Shown here piece by piece: positions 14,212 to 15,037 of a stretch of DNA of 15,037 nt. The stretch is from Syntrophaceae bacterium. Its GTDB lineage: Bacteria; Desulfobacterota; Syntrophia; Syntrophales; UBA2210. A program made the translations under genes and the position numbers. Within the stretch, counting starts at the first letter, position 1; each line of letters opens with the position of its first letter. The stretch is taken from contig JAUXBI010000011.1 in NCBI GenBank assembly GCA_030619435.1, positions 1 through 15,037 of the forward strand, written 5' to 3'. Under the pieces are notes generated by a model that ran no database searches, had not been told where the DNA came from, and saw only the letters and a list, made by a program, of their open reading frames with translations.

Positions 14212-15037
14212 TTGAAAGAAAAAGTAATAGTAACTGCGGCTGTAACAGGGTCACTTCATACACCAACCTTTACACCTTATTTACCTATAACGCCGAAAGA
14301 GATAGCTGATGAGGCGGTGAGATCGTATGAGGCAGGGGCTGCCGTTGTCCATATTCACGTTCGAGACCCGGAAACAGGAAGACCTGTCTCTGATATTGAG
14401 TTATATGAAGAGGTAATCACGGATATCAAGAACAGATGTGATGTCGTTGTAGGTATAACGACGGGTGGCGCGCCCGGAATGACTGTAGAGCAGCGTGTAT
14501 CCGGCGTAATGGCATTTGAACCGGAGCTTGGTTCCTTCAACGCGGGTTCAATGAATTTTGGGCTCTTTCCTGCTGTAAATAAGTTTAAAGAATTCAAATA
14601 CGAGTGGGAAAAGGAGTACCTCTCTTTCACAGAAGACTTTATCTTTGCCAATACGTTTAAGTCCCTGAAAGAAATATCAGCTATTTTTAACGAGAGAGGC
14701 ACTAAAGCTGAGTTTGAGGTTTACGATGCAGGAATGGTAAATAACGTGGCTTTCATGATAAACAACGGCTATGTAAAGTCCCCTGTTTATATACAGTTCG
14801 TGATGGGTATCCTCGGCGGAATAACCGCGACTCCTGATAACCTGATGTTTCTGGTTAACTATGCCAAGTCTCTTATAAAAGATTTTGAATTCTCGGTTTG
14901 CGTGGCCGGTCGCATGCAGTTTCCCATATGCACTCAGTCCATTCTGCTTGGCGGAAGTGTTCGAGTGGGCATGGAGGACAACATCTATATCGAAAAAGGC
15001 GTCATGGCAAAGAGTAACGGTGAGCATGTTGCAAAGA
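14212..15037 (+). CDS. BKACE family beta-keto acid cleavage enzyme (DUF849), 3' end outside window
   Basis: This zinc enzyme of the Kce/BKACE family condenses a beta-keto acid with acetyl-CoA and cleaves it to acetoacetate and a new acyl-CoA. The first 275 codons are present; family members are about 275-310 residues, so little is missing. Zinc ligands are His47 and His49 in VHIHVRDP and Glu255 in GMEDNIY. TTGGAPG at 83-89 and FNAGSMNFG at 109-117 are family blocks. The N-terminal loop reads TGSLHTPTFTPYLPITP, with Leu15 where lysine-fermentation Kce has a Glu that contacts the substrate amino group. A 3-keto-5-aminohexanoate substrate is therefore unlikely. TTG start at 14212 has AAAGGAG eight bases upstream, and no ATG is suitably placed. 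The codons are more A+T-rich than in the region 1 genes. It lies downstream of the XRE-cupin gene and a dehydrogenase remnant. Confidence 0.92.
   Translation, partial: MKEKVIVTAAVTGSLHTPTFTPYLPITPKEIADEAVRSYEAGAAVVHIHVRDPETGRPVSDIELYEEVITDIKNRCDVVVGITTGGAPGMTVEQRVSGVMAFEPELGSFNAGSMNFGLFPAVNKFKEFKYEWEKEYLSFTEDFIFANTFKSLKEISAIFNERGTKAEFEVYDAGMVNNVAFMINNGYVKSPVYIQFVMGILGGITATPDNLMFLVNYAKSLIKDFEFSVCVAGRMQFPICTQSILLGGSVRVGMEDNIYIEKGVMAKSNGEHVAK

Noticed and set aside
1..15037. CRISPR arrays, tRNA or rRNA genes, insertion sequences
   Set aside because: No regularly spaced direct repeats, tRNA-like cloverleaf or transposase sequence was seen on either strand.

Overview
The window (about half G+C) reads as a catabolic stretch of a strictly anaerobic bacterium. 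The signs are a tungsten-type aldehyde:ferredoxin oxidoreductase, a two-gene SufC/SufB-like Fe-S assembly pair without SufS, SufE or SufU alongside, a glutaconate-type CoA-transferase and a BKACE-family enzyme. Together with a long perfect hairpin of the type GGGGGCAGACTCGAATTA, this fits Desulfobacterota/Syntrophobacterota best. That assignment is inference; no marker gene is present.

Region 1 (33-7684, all minus strand) looks like one operon. In transcription order it holds a short-chain dehydrogenase, a benzaldehyde-lyase-like thiamine-diphosphate enzyme, an SLC13/DASS anion permease, a zinc alcohol dehydrogenase, an aldehyde:ferredoxin oxidoreductase and a TetR regulator. Genes are separated by 12-82 bases or overlap by 4. 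A sigma70-like promoter (TTGACA-17-TAGCAT) precedes the first gene, and a palindrome TGAATGCTATTCA covers its -10. A coherent reading is: import of an organic anion, oxidation of a hydroxyl to an alpha-hydroxy carbonyl compound, C-C cleavage by the thiamine enzyme, and oxidation of the released aldehyde with reduction of ferredoxin. The substrate is unknown.

Region 2 (7783-8873) is a divergent, separately promoted BASS-family sodium symporter. It ends at a 22-bp perfect inverted repeat that is also the likely terminator of the convergent suf-like genes. Region 3 (8898-10852, minus) is the SufC-like ATPase and SufB-like scaffold. Their 312-base upstream region contains candidate promoters and several palindromes.

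Region 4 (11165-15037) has a two-subunit CoA-transferase (minus) facing, across a 515-base AT-rich intergenic region, an XRE-cupin regulator (plus). A BKACE gene running off the right edge follows. Between the regulator and BKACE lies a decayed fragment that resembles the C-terminal domain of a 3-hydroxyacyl-CoA/carnitine-type dehydrogenase. This suggests that a dehydrogenase, a frequent BKACE partner, was lost here.
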